Shown here piece after piece: positions 21,831 to 34,534 of a stretch of DNA of 64,000 bases. This stretch comes from Charina bottae (lineage: Eukaryota > Chordata > Lepidosauria > Squamata > Charinaidae): NCBI GenBank assembly GCA_023362775.1, contig JALMGJ010000018.1:21061105-21125104 (forward strand), given 5' to 3'. A program made the translations under genes and the position numbers. The notes under the pieces were generated by a model, which was not told the DNA's origin, made no database searches, and worked only from the letters and a program-made list of their open reading frames with translations. Positions within the stretch are counted from its first letter, which is position 1. Each line of letters opens with the position of its first letter.

Positions 21831-22237
21831 CGGGGGTCCCCAACCGCCGGGCCATGGTCCGTGGCCTGTTAGGAACCGGGCCGCACAGCAGGAGGTGAGT
21901 GGTGGGTGAGCGAGCGAAGCTTCATCTGTATTTACAGCCGCTCCCCATCGCTCGCATTACCGCCAGAGCTCCGCCTCCTGTCAGATCAGCGGCGGCATTA
22001 GATTCTCATAGGAGCGTGAACCCTACTGTAAACTGCGCATGCGAGGGATCTACGTTGCGCGCTCCTTATGAGAAGTCAGAATCTGACACTTACTTTAGTC
22101 TGCGCGTGGCCTGCCCATTATTTTATTTACCACTTCCGATGGTTTCATCCTGAAACCATCCCCCCCCCCCCCCAGTCTGTGGAAAATTTGTCTTCCATGA
22201 AACCGGTCCCTGGTGCCAAAAAGGTTGGGGACCGCTG
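21831..22237. mobile_element. hAT element resembling primate MER30/Charlie12
   Basis: The left end is CGGGGGTCCCCAACCGCCGG and the right end GGTTGGGGACCGCTG. The interior contains GTTAGGAACCGGGCCGCACA, CTCCGCCTCCTGTCAGATCA and AAACCGGTCCCTGGTGCC. These words match, as I remember it, a hAT-Charlie MITE abundant in anthropoid primates. Flanks aactaaaa / atctagaa match 6 of 8. It is non-autonomous, with no transposase ORF. Confidence 0.85.
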
Positions 22238-24792
22238 ATCTAGAAGACACCACTGGGGAATAATTTGTATATGATTTTGTGTAACTCTAGAGTTCCTGGA
22301 GGCCTGTAACATAACGTGCTCTTGAATCAGCCAAAGGAAACCCTGAATAAAATGAATGGTCTTAGGCCCTCTTCGGTGTGCACTCTGACTGGTAGGTCTC
22401 CCCTCCACGTTAACTCTAGCAACTGGGCATCATTCCAGAATAATTTATTCAAACTCACAAGTATTTATGGAGATCCTACACTGTAGGAAGAGAGACTGCT
22501 GTGATATATTGGCCCCTGAACCCATTTTGGCTCCCACTTCTGATTCAGAATTCACTCTCTTCGGGGGGTTTGGTTGGTGTGTTTTCATTTTCAGAAAACT
22601 GCTCCAAGGAAGCCCCATCAGAGTTGATAATGTGTTTGTCCAACCTGTCCAGGAACGAAGCCTCCCAACATGAAAAAGAATTGATTCACCAGTCCCACCT
22701 GAAATAAAGTCTAGTGCTGGATGCTGGAGTGGGGTGTGTGTGTGTGTGTGTCTGTGTGTATAGTCTTACATTAGGTTAGCTATGGTGGAAGTTCATGCTT
22801 GTCAGTAAAGTTTAGTTCCAGACACCTTGAGAGAAATCAATATCTCTAGCCGGGAACATCTGTAACGGGAAATAGTTGGTGCATTTTTTGTTTCTATGAA
22901 ATTGTTGAGAGATTCGGGCGAAGAAGCCCCTTGGGTTTAAGAGAAGATTATTTGCTAACGTGGATTTCCTATATCTGAATGAACTGAAAACTGATCCTGG
23001 AGTTATAGCGTGTGAAACAAATGTCTCTGTAGGGTTTCATTTGCCCTTATTTAGAAATAGAGGCTCTAACACCCAACTTCCTTTCCTCAGACCCTGTGAA
23101 ATTCATTAACATGTTCTTGTTTGTTACCTAGCTTTTTCTTTGGGCAAATATAACAGCTATATTTCTAGATTTTTTAGTATTCCTGTGTGGCATGATGACG
23201 ATGATGACAATGACAATCTCCTGGTGTTTTTTTGTCTGTCCATCGGAGTCGTCTTTTCACAAAGATTCTACTAGGCATTGGTCCTCATAATATTGGACAG
23301 TAAGTCTTGAAGACTGAATGCTAACGATCCTGCCTGGTTCGCCAACTTGTAGCGTTCTAGGAGTATTAAAACTCTGTCTCCCATCAAGTTCAGTGAAGGA
23401 ACCCTGGCCATTCCCACCACAGCCTTCTTAGGGACGCAACTCTTAATTCCCTTCCTCTTGGTATTGATTGCAGACTGTTCTATGTGAAGCCTTGTCCTCT
23501 TTCTGCCTGCCTCCAATATAGAAATACTTTCATTACCATGAATATAACCAATATATATATCTTGTCAAGGCAACAGTAATTTCTTCCCAGAAGTGTTTAT
23601 ACAGTTCTGTCCTGGGGACATTAGATTAAATCCCAAATCAGGCAAAGTGTTTTATTATCCTGGATGGCACCCCCCCCCTCCCTGTGAAGAACCAGGGGCT
23701 GCATTAGTTGAAGGCAGATTGTTACAGAATTAAGAATTAAGTCGTCGTCCTTCGTATTCTTCTGGTATCTTTCTTGACAAGAGGGAGGGAAGGATGCTCA
23801 GTGATTGCAGTCAGCGATATCCTTGGCTGTCTGTTTTAAAGCTGGGCTTCGATTTAAAGTTCATTTAAGCCCCACAACAGTATTTGGAAAACAGCCGTTT
23901 CAGGTTTGGATGAAGGGTACATTCTGATGAGCCTCCTTGTGATTGTCTTTTCAACGCACATCCACCTTTTGAACAAAGAAGACCATTTTTGTTCAACTGG
24001 ATGATTCCACTGATTTGTAATTCTGAGCCGCGTTACCACCACACCTCCCCAACTCAGCGTAAGTAGAAAGAATGTTCCCAATTACACTTTCAGGAGTATA
24101 GACTTTTCCGCTTTGCATGCTCCAGAGCACAGGAATGTGATTAATGTGGAAAAATTGTCAAACAGCATTAATCATAGTTGATTTCGTATTGATTTTTCTC
24201 CCTTGCCCGAGATTTTGTCAGCTGCGTTTGTTCTCCTGGTGAACTCTCGCGCAACAAATAAAATAGGCCCAAAGGTGGAGAGAATAAATATCATAAATAT
24301 ATAGGATTTCAAAGTAAATAAATTGGAAACAGGTCTTTGTGAGTGAAAATGGAGAGACTCGTGTGGCTGTACATAAGGTAAGGCTATAACACATGCCATA
24401 TTGGCTGGCTTCTTTGGCCCATAACTTAGGAACATGGTGGATTAATCAGATCCAAGATCTGCCTTGGCCTTCCCCAACTGGTCAATGCAGCCAATTCTGG
24501 GAGATCTTGCCCCAAATTCGGGAAGCCTCTCACATTTTCTCTGATATATTGTTTGCAGGATGTGCCACCCTCTTTCAGCTCATGTTTTCTATTGGAGACT
24601 ACTGCCTTTGAATCTGGAAGTAATATTTGATCATCATGACTAGTGGGAAGTGATAGCCTTCATTTTCTTGTGTTTGTCAAATCCCCTTTTAGAGCCATCC
24701 TAGTACTTGGCCTTGACTCCATCTTGTGGAAGCTAATTGTATAGTTTGATAGTTTGGGGTGGTGGTGGTGGTCCATCCCTAATCTCCTAAGG
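22238..24792. other. Mostly unique intron stretch
   Basis: A TG run lies at about 22733-22757 and a GA/TG imperfect run near 23195. The AT-rich 24140-24330 segment is free of recognised repeats. No gene was seen. Confidence 0.4.
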
Positions 24793-24995
24793 CAGAGCTT
24801 TCCAAACTTTTCATGTTGGTGACACACTTTTTAGACATGCATCATTTTGCGACACACTCTTACAGCAGGGCACAAGGCAGGCACTAGGACCTGCGCGGAA
24901 TCCTGGCAGAGCTTGGAGGCAGAAGCAGCCGCAACACACCCAAACACTGCAGCTGACACACTAACGTATCGCGACACACAGTTTGGAAAGCTCTG
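24793..24995. mobile_element. MITE-C copy 2
   Basis: The ends are CAGAGCTTTCCAAACTTTTC and CAGTTTGGAAAGCTCTG. The left interior (GTTGGTGACACACTTTTTAG) is the ancestral-looking form, similar to hAT elements known from several tetrapods. The TSD tcctaagg / ccctaagg matches 7 of 8. Confidence 0.92.
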
Positions 24996-26446
24996 CCCTA
25001 AGGCTATGTTTGAAAGGAAGACCCTGAGTTCAGATATTAAAAGAAAGAAGGAACAAGTCATCTTCTTAGTAACTTATTTTCAGGTTCTCAAAGAATGCTC
25101 CCATATCTCTATTTAAGGCTCAGATACTCAGTTCCTTCTTTTTGGGTTGCTGTTCAGTCCCAATTCATCTGTTTTCTTTTTAAAGCGTGACATCCAGAAG
25201 TGGGCATTATACTCAAGGTGGGATCTGGCCAATGGAGAAAATAACGGACCTATTATTTTCTGTGATTGGGAACTCTGTTGTTATGACTGCAACTGTTGTT
25301 TCCCATCTTTTTGCATTGGTTTCCCATACCACATTCGCCTTGCGATCAGCTACAATTCTGAGATTCTTTGTCATGTCCCTAGAAACGTGGCCATTTCACT
25401 ATTGACTTATTTAAGTTATTTATAAACTTGCTTTATATAGAGTTCAACCTGCAAGGCCACGTAAACCAAAACTGACATCCCATGATTGGCGGTGGTCTAT
25501 AGGCATCCTTAGGGGGAAGGGTGGACAGAAGATAACACACGCATGACAATGTCATTATGTAAAAGCTGTGACTTATGAACTTGAGGGATTTCAATTGCTA
25601 CCTTTGGAATGCAAAGCGTGGGGTCAACCACCCAGCTGGGTTTTGATAAAAAGCAAAGAAAAAAGTAGAAAGGCATGTGCATAGGCGTTGTCATAGCAAA
25701 GTGGCTGAGTCCTGTTTTACCATTCTTTCCTACTCCAACATATTTAACTTGTAGATCTTTACAGTCGGTCTTCCATCGTGAGAAGTTGGAGAGGATCTCC
25801 TAATGGATTTCCACAAACTTCCCCCGGAAGACAGATGTTACATATCTACAGTATATTCACCCAGGGTGGTGCTCGTCAAGAAATAAATAAAACAATGTGA
25901 ATAAACTGCTGATGAAGGAAAGACAACGAGAGCGGTGTTTTTCAAAGGTTAACATGCAGTAGAAAGTACCTGTGTATCGCCGGAGTCATTAGCCCTCTGT
26001 GCAGGGCAGACAGGTGGTATTTGGAAAGGCCACAGTAACCTTTTCGAGAGTGGTACATGCTAAAAAGGGTATATTTCCACATGGTTTCTGCATGCAAAAA
26101 AAGAAAAAGGGAACCCCCATCTTGGTTTAAAAAAGTAATACTGGAAAAATACCATAGATCTCTTTAGAGGGGTCAGACACATTTCCAAAATGTATTGGAC
26201 GTCACATACATTTTCTGTAGGGTGAGGACCAATGACCATCCGCTGTCTGTTAACAATGAAGGGAAAATCAAAGAACAACCAAAAAGAATCAGATACTGCA
26301 GTGTGGGAGCACAGATGCTGCATTTTTAAATAATGCAAATGGTGAGAATTGGTATATTTTAGGAGAACGATTTTGCATAGGGCGTTCTAATTTTAAAAGG
26401 AGAATTTGAAGCTTCCCAGCAGTATCTGAACGGGGGGAGGCAATTT
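24996..26446. other. Unique intron stretch
   Basis: No gene or clear repeat was seen. Short open frames lack any recognisable domain. Confidence 0.4.
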
Positions 26447-26509
26447 AGATGGATGGATGGATGGATGGATGGATGGATGATAGATAGAGATAGATGATAG
26501 ATAGATGAT

Positions 26510-26552
<43 letters not shown>

Positions 26553-26573
26553 GAGAGAGAGAGAGAGAGATAG
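26447..26573. repeat. Compound microsatellite (GATG)n, (GATA)n, (GA)n
   Basis: About seven GGAT/GATG units are followed by interrupted GATA units, then an uninterrupted GATA run of about 11 units and a GA run near 26552-26570. GATA arrays are common in squamates. Confidence 0.95.
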
Positions 26574-28394
26574 GATTTAGAAGATGAGATGGTTTGTGGG
26601 GATCAGAAACCTGAAAGGCCCAACAATGCAAACTGATGGGGAGGCATCAGGTGCATATTTCAAATATATTTCCTTTATTTTATGGGACCTGAGGCTTGAT
26701 TGGGCATGGGTGGGAATCATCTCTTGGTTCCCAGGATCAAAATGTCAGTTTTGTGGCAAGGACACTCTGATGACCAAACCCCGATCTCCATGATTCTTAC
26801 CAGGTCCTCTTGCCCCTGATCACTTCTTTGCAGAATGTGCCTTTTTCACCACTGGTGATCATGTTAGTGGTGGAATGAAGTCCTCCTTCCTGAGGTTCTT
26901 TCCTGCCTCCCACTTTCCAGCATCTGACAAGCCCATCTCCGCTTCCGCTTTCTTGAAAAACAATCTCCGCTTTAATTATGCATGTGGCCCATAGACGCTC
27001 TGAATTCTGACTGCTGAAGGAAATCGGAGGGCACAGATAGAGGAGGCCGCCTGGGCGGCTTATCTTTCCTGGCTTATCTTTCCTGGCTGCAATCTGGAGG
27101 CATCGTTTGCACACTCTGTGTTGAAACACCCGTTAAAGGCTCTGATAGCCATCAGAGAGGAGCGGAAGGGAGCATCAGGCATGACAGGGTGTCAAACCTG
27201 TCACTTCCTGGTCGATGGTCTGACCCCCTTCCCCACAAGGTGAGCTGCTGACTGTCAAGGATGCAGCTCAGTGCCTTGGCAGCACCGCAGGAAAAGGGAA
27301 TGTAGGTGCTTGTGGAAAATGCAAAGGTTGGGTCAAAACAGAGGCGAGTTCCCTGTTTTCCATTGTTTCCTGCTCTGTGCTCAGAACTGTCACCGGACAA
27401 AGTAGGGGACACAGTAAGTTTCCAAAGTAGTCACCATCTTTTCGGGGTCTTCGGGGGTCTTCTGTTTTACCCTCTTTTGTTCTAGAGGGGCGTGTCTGGG
27501 CGTGTCAGAGAATGTACTTCCTTTCCCTTCTGTGTAATTCTTCTAGGTGCTGCATTCCCCCCCCCCCACATTGGAGAAATGCTCCCAAATGTGGTGACCC
27601 CCTGAATTGGAAATGGTCTGCTGCCCTTTCAAGGTTTCTCTCTTGTTCTTCTCCATGCTCTGCTGGTCTTCGGTGGTCTCCCACTGTTGGTGTTTTTACA
27701 ACCCTTTACCCTCTTCCCACTGGATTAATTACATTTTTATACCATTCAGTAACAGGAGTCCTTTACTCCTATTGTTTTTTTAATGTGTGATCTCCCTACC
27801 TTCCTCCCCCATATCTTCTTTTTCCGTCCCCACTGCCAGAGCGCTGGTGGCTCTTGCTGTGTACGTCTTAAAAGGCCGGGTATTTATTTCTCATGAAATC
27901 ATAGGCTCCAAACAACTTTTCTCTCCCACCCATGGGGATTGGGAGTGGGGGGGAGAGTTGTGATTGGCATGAAGCTGCAACTCCGTTGCCCTCCTTCTGT
28001 TTCCACGCAGGGAGCCTTCATATTTGCAATACTGCTTTGAGCACCACTTGGTAGGCATGGAGTTGTCATCTCCAGGTGCCAGCCGCCGCCTTGGAGAGGT
28101 GACAGTTTTAGCTTGAGAAGAGCCATTCGTCTGCATTGTCTGCCGAAATAATAGGGAAGATCACAAACCCACTTGCCAATCTTTCCAGCAAGATGAGGAC
28201 TACATTGGAGAGGCAGCGTGTGAGTGTGTTTGTCCGCACACAAATGAGAGGTGGCTGGATACCCATTGTACTCTGCTTGAGAGAGCTCCATGTGCGAAAG
28301 GAATGGAGGAACATGAGCAATGCCATTGAAAAGAGAGAGAGAAAGTCTTAAAGGAATAGCGGTGAAAAGGTGTGATAAGAGTAACACCAAGTTT
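26574..28394. other. Unique intron stretch
   Basis: A direct duplication of GGCTTATCTTTCCT at about 27058-27083 and a C run near 27558-27567 are the only structures seen. The 251-codon minus-strand frame at 27899-28654 has no domain and overlaps an RTE remnant. Confidence 0.4.
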
Positions 28395-28745
28395 TTTCGG
28401 GGGTGGGTGTCAATACAAGAAAACAGACAAAGGTGGATCATCGAACAAATCAATCCAGAGTTCTCACTCGAGGCACAAATGACAAGGCTAAAATGATAAT
28501 ACTTTGGAGACATTATGTGAAGACCCAGCTCTCTGGAGAAGGCTCTAATGGTAGGAAAGGTGGAAGGAAAGAGAAGAAGAGGACGACCAGCAGCAAGGGG
28601 GAGGGACTCGGTGACGGTGGCGATGGGTGCACTTTGGAAGACCTGAAGGACCACGATGGGGACAGATCCTCCTGGAGAAAATCTAGGTGGTTGCTAAGAG
28701 TTGACACTGACTTGATGGCATGTAATGAATCAATCAATCCAGAAT
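28395..28745 (+). mobile_element. RTE/BovB-type LINE, ORF2 C-terminus and 3' end
   Basis: From 28449 a frame reads INPEFSLEAQMTRLK, two stops, then YFGDIM, closely matching the conserved end of RTE/BovB ORF2. It continues as SSLEKALMVGKVEGKRRRGR after a frame break and ends in the typical AAAATCTAGGTGGTTGCTAA and AATCAATCAATCC tail. It is a dead, 5'-truncated copy. Confidence 0.8.
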
Positions 28746-29584
28746 AATATCACCCTAGTGAAAAAGGGGCCAGCTTGCACCACTTCGGGCTATAATTTGA
28801 GAAAATAGGTGTCCTGCAGAATTAATGGACTTTGATTTTCGGAATCCCCAGGCAGATTTGTCCATGCCAGCTGGAAATTGTGTCTCACTGCATTCCAATT
28901 ACTTAGAGAAGGTTCCAGGTTGGGAAAGGTGGGTCTTCATTCCCCAAGATAGTGACCACCTCTTTTGGGTCGCCTTCTCCGTCCATTTCATGTTAGAATG
29001 ACAGGAAGCTCCTTATGCTGAGCCTGCCGATCTGTCAGATCCAGCAGTGTCTGCTGCTAGGGCGGACGACGGCATAGTCCAACATCTGGAAGGCACCAAA
29101 GTTGGCCTTCATGATGTCAGGCAGCATCTGACCCTTTGAAGAGAAGATGTTGGGAATTCAGATTGGGACTTATTGCAGTTGCTCGCCAAGGGGGTGAGGT
29201 GAGCCTGAAATGTCTGGGGCCTGTATTCCTTGAAGGAAGGAGAGGCATTCATGTGTGTTGCCCCTGCCCCTTGCCCCGTGACATTCCATCTGAGACTGGT
29301 TCGATCCAGGTTGTACTACCTGAAAATATCTGAGAATATATCAATTCTGTCCAACTGGGACTTGGTTTGGCACTAAAGTAGCCTTCCCTAACCTGATCTC
29401 CTACAAAAGTGATGGACTTCAAACGCCATGATCTCCAGCCAGCAAGTCCAACCACATGTGACAAGCAACGAACAGGTACTGATGCCCTGTCTTCACAAAA
29501 GCAGCAAGCCATCACTCCTCTACGTTGAAAAAGTATGAGGAAATCAAGTTGTGCTGCCCTAAATTGCCTATATATACAGTAGAT
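28746..29584. other. Intron stretch with short repeat fragments
   Basis: Fragments at 29030-29110 (CATAGTCCAACATCTGGAAGG) and 29385-29450 (GATGGACTTCAAACGCC, CTCCAGCCAGCAAG) look like decayed hairpin-repeat pieces. The rest is unique. Confidence 0.4.
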
Positions 29585-29837
29585 CAGAGCTTTCCAAACT
29601 GTGTGTCGCGACACAAAAGTCTGGTGTGTCGCCACACAACCCGGAAGCGCTGATCATCATCAGCGCTTCCGGGTTTTCCCGCAGTGACACACCAACGGCG
29701 GCGCGCAAAAACCGAAAGCGGCAGCAGCGCTTCCAGGTTTTTGCGCGCTGCCGCAACGGCGGCACTTCTGGGTTTTCCCGCGGCGACACACCAACAGCGG
29801 TTGGTGTGTCGCCGCGGGAAAACTTTGGAAAGCCCTG
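29585..29837. mobile_element. MITE-C copy 3
   Basis: The left end is CAGAGCTTTCCAAACTGTG; the right end is AACTTTGGAAAGCCCTG. The interior repeats GCGCTTCCGGGTTTT-like words and GGCGACACACCAAC, with an inner hairpin around 29795-29820. A perfect 8-bp TSD cagtagat lies at 29577-29584 and 29838-29845. Confidence 0.93.
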
Positions 29838-31539
29838 CAGTAGATGTTTCATTTGAAAGTAGAGTACTTGCTGGAATTCTTGTATGCTATCTTTGATCAT
29901 CTTTCTAATAAATACTCTTGATTGGAGCCCTTACATTCTTCTTCCTTGGATTAACTGTTTCCAGTCTTGACTGTAGGGAAGGAAATCTGACATGATAAGA
30001 ATTAAAGGGAGTTGCAGAGGAGAGGGTCTCTAAGTTCAGTTCTGTGTGCCAATTCCTGACTTCATTCCATTGGTACCTGGGGCTCCAGGCTGGCATGGAG
30101 TGGCTCTGAGAAGGAATGAAATTGTTTTTATGGAGACTGTGTGCTGTAGTGGTTGGATATGTTTATTATCTCTAAAAAATTGACACGGGCTTGGAGGCTC
30201 TTGCGTTGCCTTCCCTTCACATGCCGTGCTGGTATAACTGTCAGCACTGCCCATGGAAACAGAAGTAGTTCAATAATCATTATTGATATTGCCTCCTATT
30301 TATTATGTCATAACCATAAACTTCTACAGCAATTATGGGAAAGAGCTTTCAAGGGTTTCTTCTCCAGCCATTAATTAATACCAGAAGAAGCTTCTTAGTC
30401 ATGAAGTACAAGCTGCCGTGAAGGGCCCAGAAAGGAAAACTCTTCCACAAGAGTAGCAAAAAGTCCAGAATTGGGGAGCCCAGAAAGTGAGTGTATTGCT
30501 GGTTTAGAAGTATCCTTGCTTGTTTCACATCTGCATCCCCCAGGCAACCCATCTGCTCCTCCGGTGAATTCAGAAGTTTATGCAACTAATGAATCTTGAT
30601 CCCCCACCCCTGCCCACTTTGAACCAGAGAAGAGAATTGCAGAGTGTGCTGCTTAAAAATAAGAGTGATAAATCCTGGAAACAGGATTGTGTCATTCCAA
30701 TTGGTTTGGGCGAACTCTGCAGTACAGCTTTTGAATAAGGATGTGGGGTTTTAGCATTCTGTTTTCACAGAATGCAGAAGTTGGGAGATGCCATTTAGGA
30801 TGTAGCGTTCAATCCTCCTCCTCTTGTACAAAGCCGCATCTCCGACAGACAAGTATCTGGCCTCTCTGTGAACACATCCAACAAAGAGAGGATATCCATC
30901 TTCCTCAGTCTTCAGGTCTGAGATAGGGGAGGACAGCGGTGAAAAACAATAGCTTCTCCCTTGGAATATGGCCCTTGTTGTGTCCTGTTCTCCAAATATG
31001 GCCACCGGTGGCGGCAGTCACCGGTTCCAGGAGAAGAAAACGCAGATTGCAGGGGGAATCCTTGCCTTCTCCAAGATGTCAGGCAACCCTTCCCTCAACC
31101 CAGTGGCCTCAAAATGGGTTGGGCTTCCATGCTCATGGTAGCTGGGAAGTATGGAAGTCCCATGGGGAACTCCAACACCAGGCTGATGGAAAGCGAAGCA
31201 GAGCAAGCTGCAAGGAACAAATCAGGAGAATCACGTCGGCTTCATCAACATCCCACCTCTGACTGGAACATCTCCCCGCGAGGAAGATTATAAATGTTTT
31301 TCTTTTCTTAAGGGAGAGAAACACACATAGACAAGGGACGGGTGGGTATAAATAATTTACCAAGCTGTTATACGCTGTAAATAACAAGCCTCCTGAATAA
31401 TGAATTAGTCCAAGTACTGATTCATACGTAAATCGCTCTTGTCAAGCAGAACTACTGCTACTCCTTTTTTTTATAAACTTCACAGCCTTTGAGGACCTGA
31501 TCCCAAGTATAATTAAATTATCTTTTGGCCGGTAAACAT
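29838..31539. other. Unique intron stretch
   Basis: No repeat or gene was recognised. Overlapping frames of about 110 codons near 30939-31293 lack domains and splice context. Confidence 0.4.
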
Positions 31540-31745
31540 AGATGCCCTCAAGTTGAGCTCGACTGCTGGCGGACTGTGTAGAGAGGCCCCTGCAGTTTTC
31601 TTGGCAACATTATAGAAGTGGCTTTCCGCTGCCACCTTCTCAGATCCTCTTTTGACTTGGTTTCCCATCCAAGAACCAACCCAGTTTGATGCTGCTTAGC
31701 TTCCCAGTCCCAACACAGTCAGCCAGATGCTTCTACCTGCTAGTA
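31540..31745 (+). repeat. tRNA-derived SINE fragment (second type)
   Basis: CTCAAGTTGAGCTCGACTGC, TTTTCTTGGCAACATTATAG, AAGTGGCTTTCCGCTGCCACC and TTGGTTTCCCATCCAAG are blocks of a common reptile SINE body. No head or TSD is visible. Confidence 0.55.
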
Positions 31746-32565
31746 TAAAGGCTTGAAAAGATGGGCTGGGATCAACTTGGTGGGATATTGCGTATTCTTA
31801 TGCACGTAGCTGCACCTTTAAGGGGGAAAAATAAGAATTGTTTGACAGGAAAAGAAATTGGCTCGGTTTTGGTTATCTCTACCTTCCCTGGCTGGTCATA
31901 TATGCTTCCAAAGAGCTGCTGTATCTGTTGAATGCAATATGCAAAGTTAGGAGTGTTGCCTAGCTAAAAAAACACATAAATGCTGGCTCATTTATTTTAA
32001 TTTGCATACATTTAGCTGAAGACCTTAATGAAAGAAAACCAGCACATCCTATTTGGAGATGATGTATGCACAGGCCACAACAGATTTCATTTTAGGAGAG
32101 ACATCCCATCCTTTAAAAATAGGGATGAAGGGAGAATAATGTGCCTTGGAAGGCAGCCCCCTGCAATTTTTTGGAAGCTCTTGTGTGAAGAAGAACAAAT
32201 GCAAAGAAAACCAAGACTTTGGTTCTATGGGTGGTCAACAGGTTGACTCGAGTCATGCTGGGCGCTCATTCAGTTTGGCTGCTAGTCAGCTGTCTGCCCC
32301 CACCTCGGTTAGTACCCCTCCTTTGGGTTCTTTTCAAGGGCGAGGAGAAGGGGTCTTGCAAGCATCAACATAGGAGGGGTCCTGAGGGATGTTGTATTCA
32401 GCCTTCCATTCTTGGCGCTTCCTCTCTGACCCTAGAGGGAACTCGGCTCCAAGTAGGTTGCCCCTCGTATTTCTGGAGTATCTCTCTGAGTTCATTCATT
32501 GCACTAGCCTCTCTTTTACCCATGGCTTGTTTAGTAAGCCTAAGCCATGTAGCCTAAACAAGCTT
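31746..32565. other. Unique intron stretch
   Basis: No gene or transposon was recognised. A short inverted pair (GGCTTGTTTAGTAAGCC, and AGGCTACATGGCTTAGGC on the other strand) lies just left of the Sauria SINE. Confidence 0.4.
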
Positions 32566-32902
32566 AAAGGTAAAGGTAAAGGTTCCCCCCGCACATTTGT
32601 GCAGTCGTGTCCGACTCTAGGGGCCGGTGCTCATCTCCGTTTGTTAGCCGAAGAGCCAGCGTTGTCCGAAGACGCTTCCACGGTCATGTGGCCGGCATGA
32701 CGCATGCGGAACGCTGTTACCTACCCACCGAAGTGGTACCTACTCATCTACTTGCATTTGCATGCTTTCGAATTGCTAGGTTGGCAAGAGCTGGAGCTAG
32801 TGCGGGAGCTCACTCCGCACGCAGGGCTAGGGATTCGAACCTCTGAACTTGCGATCTTCCGATCGACAAGCCTGGCGTCTTACCCGCTGAGCCACCACGC
32901 CC
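32566..32902 (-). mobile_element. Sauria SINE 2 with 10-bp TSD
   Basis: The tRNA-like head is at the right (TGGCTCAGCGGGTAAGACG, then GGTTCGAATCC) and the tail at the left (three AAAGGT units). Aaacaagctt occurs at 32556-32565 and again at 32905-32914, a TSD expected of LINE-driven insertion. The shared GTCGGACACGACTGC tail matches the BovB 3' end at 49155-49330. Confidence 0.9.
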
Positions 32903-34242
32903 AGAAACAAGCTTGCTGAGCCCAAAACAGAGTAAGCCAAATCAGGTGTCTTGTAAACCAGCTCTGTGATGGGTCCAGGGATATGCTGGAGACAGAGCTG
33001 CAGGTGGGACAGTCATTCCTGGTCATCTGGGGAAGCTTCGTCTCCAGCTTGTGGTGGTTTGGAGGCTCGGCTGTTGGGCATTGATGAGCAACTTCAGGCT
33101 GTCGAGTAGGGTGGCATAGCCCTGCCAATATGAAAAACCTTTTGCATTTTTGAATCTGGTCCCCAGGAGCCACAGAAACGGGGTAGCAGCAGAAGAGACT
33201 TCACCCAGAGTCCATGATTTTAGCTTGCTAGCATTTGAATCTGCTGGCTAGGCCAGTCCACACAGCCAACTTGCCTCGTGATTAGGTGCCCCTCTTGAGA
33301 AGCACCATGCGCTGAACAGTGGCCTGAATTTAGCCATTGGTGCCCACCAGGCAACCCGTTTTCATTGTCTTCTCCCTCCTTCCCCAAGAAGAGGCATTTC
33401 GACCCAGCTGGAGCAGTTGGTGAATGGAACAGAGTCCAGAAAGTGGAGAAACAAGTGCTCCCAGGATTTCTTCTTTTCTTTTTCACCTTCCTCCTCCCTT
33501 TTTTTTATACTGCTTCTGGTAATAAATAATGCATCTCGCCTCCTTTGAATGTGCTTGAGGCGCGGCGGGGAAAAAATATCTGTGTCTTCAAGGACAGGAA
33601 TTTGAAAAGCAGCTTTTGAGTATGAAGCGGAACTGTTGCCCGCTGAGGGATAGTTTTCTTCCTCTGCCCTCTCCCCACAAACACCTCACAGTCCTGATAG
33701 CCCATTTTTTGCACCCGTGGTTCTGCCAAGAGCAAGGAGGGGGAGTCCTGAAGCACGGTCTGGTCCCTGCACTCCTGGCCCCTCTCCCTATGAAAGCCAG
33801 ACCTCAAGAGAGATGGAGGCAGTTGCTAGGCAACAGAGATGGGACCACCAGCCATCCTCAAGGTTCAAAAATGGGTGTTGGGTTTCTGAGATGGTTTGCT
33901 GGTCCGGCTTCCAGCAGTTTGATCCATGATTCGATGGGAGCAATTTCTGGAGCACTAGGGGAGTGAGATGGTTGCCCCATATCATTTCATCATATTGCAT
34001 TTCTAGGGGTGAAAACAGGCGGACATCATGTAGGAAAGTTATGCCGTGTTTGGTGGATCAAAGACCATCAGAAAAAACAGACAGCACACCGTGAAAAAAA
34101 TGAACCTACCTATATTACAGTGATTTAAATAAAAAAAAAAGGGGGGGGGAAGTAATAAAAAACAAGATCCATCCGATCTGTATTTAGTATCAATACAGTT
34201 CATAAATTCAGTTCTTAAAATAGCAGTTAAATCTAGATCATA
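32903..34242. other. Unique intron stretch with A and G runs
   Basis: An A run followed by nine G lies at about 34130-34149. No gene or complete repeat was seen. Confidence 0.4.
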
Positions 34243-34318
34243 TAGAAACATATTGCTTTGTCTTCTCATTTTGAAAAGTCTTTATATTCTAAAAATGAGA
34301 AGAAGCAATATGTTTCTA
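34243..34318. repeat. Imperfect inverted repeat
   Basis: TAGAAACATATTGCTTTG... to CATTTT (34243-34272) is inverted at 34292-34318, with a 3-bp indel and a loop of about 19 bases. Flanking words (GATCATA before, GCATAGATATC after) suggest a larger decayed inverted duplication. Confidence 0.75.
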
Positions 34319-34534
34319 GACAGCATAGATATCATATCCTATCTCCATAGGAGGATAACTTTCATTAAAGTAAGATTAATGAAAGACCCTGAACACATGG
34401 CTTTGCCAGGAGGCATGGCGACCCGGGAACGTGGCAGAGCTGGCACAGGGATTGTGTTGAGTGTTATTGTTAGATGTGATTACCTCAGCTATGAATTTTT
34501 TATGATGGTTTTTTATATGCTTTTATATTGTTTT

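Noticed and set aside
27899..28654. 251-codon minus-strand frame
   Set aside because: It is antisense to an RTE/BovB remnant and has no known domain.
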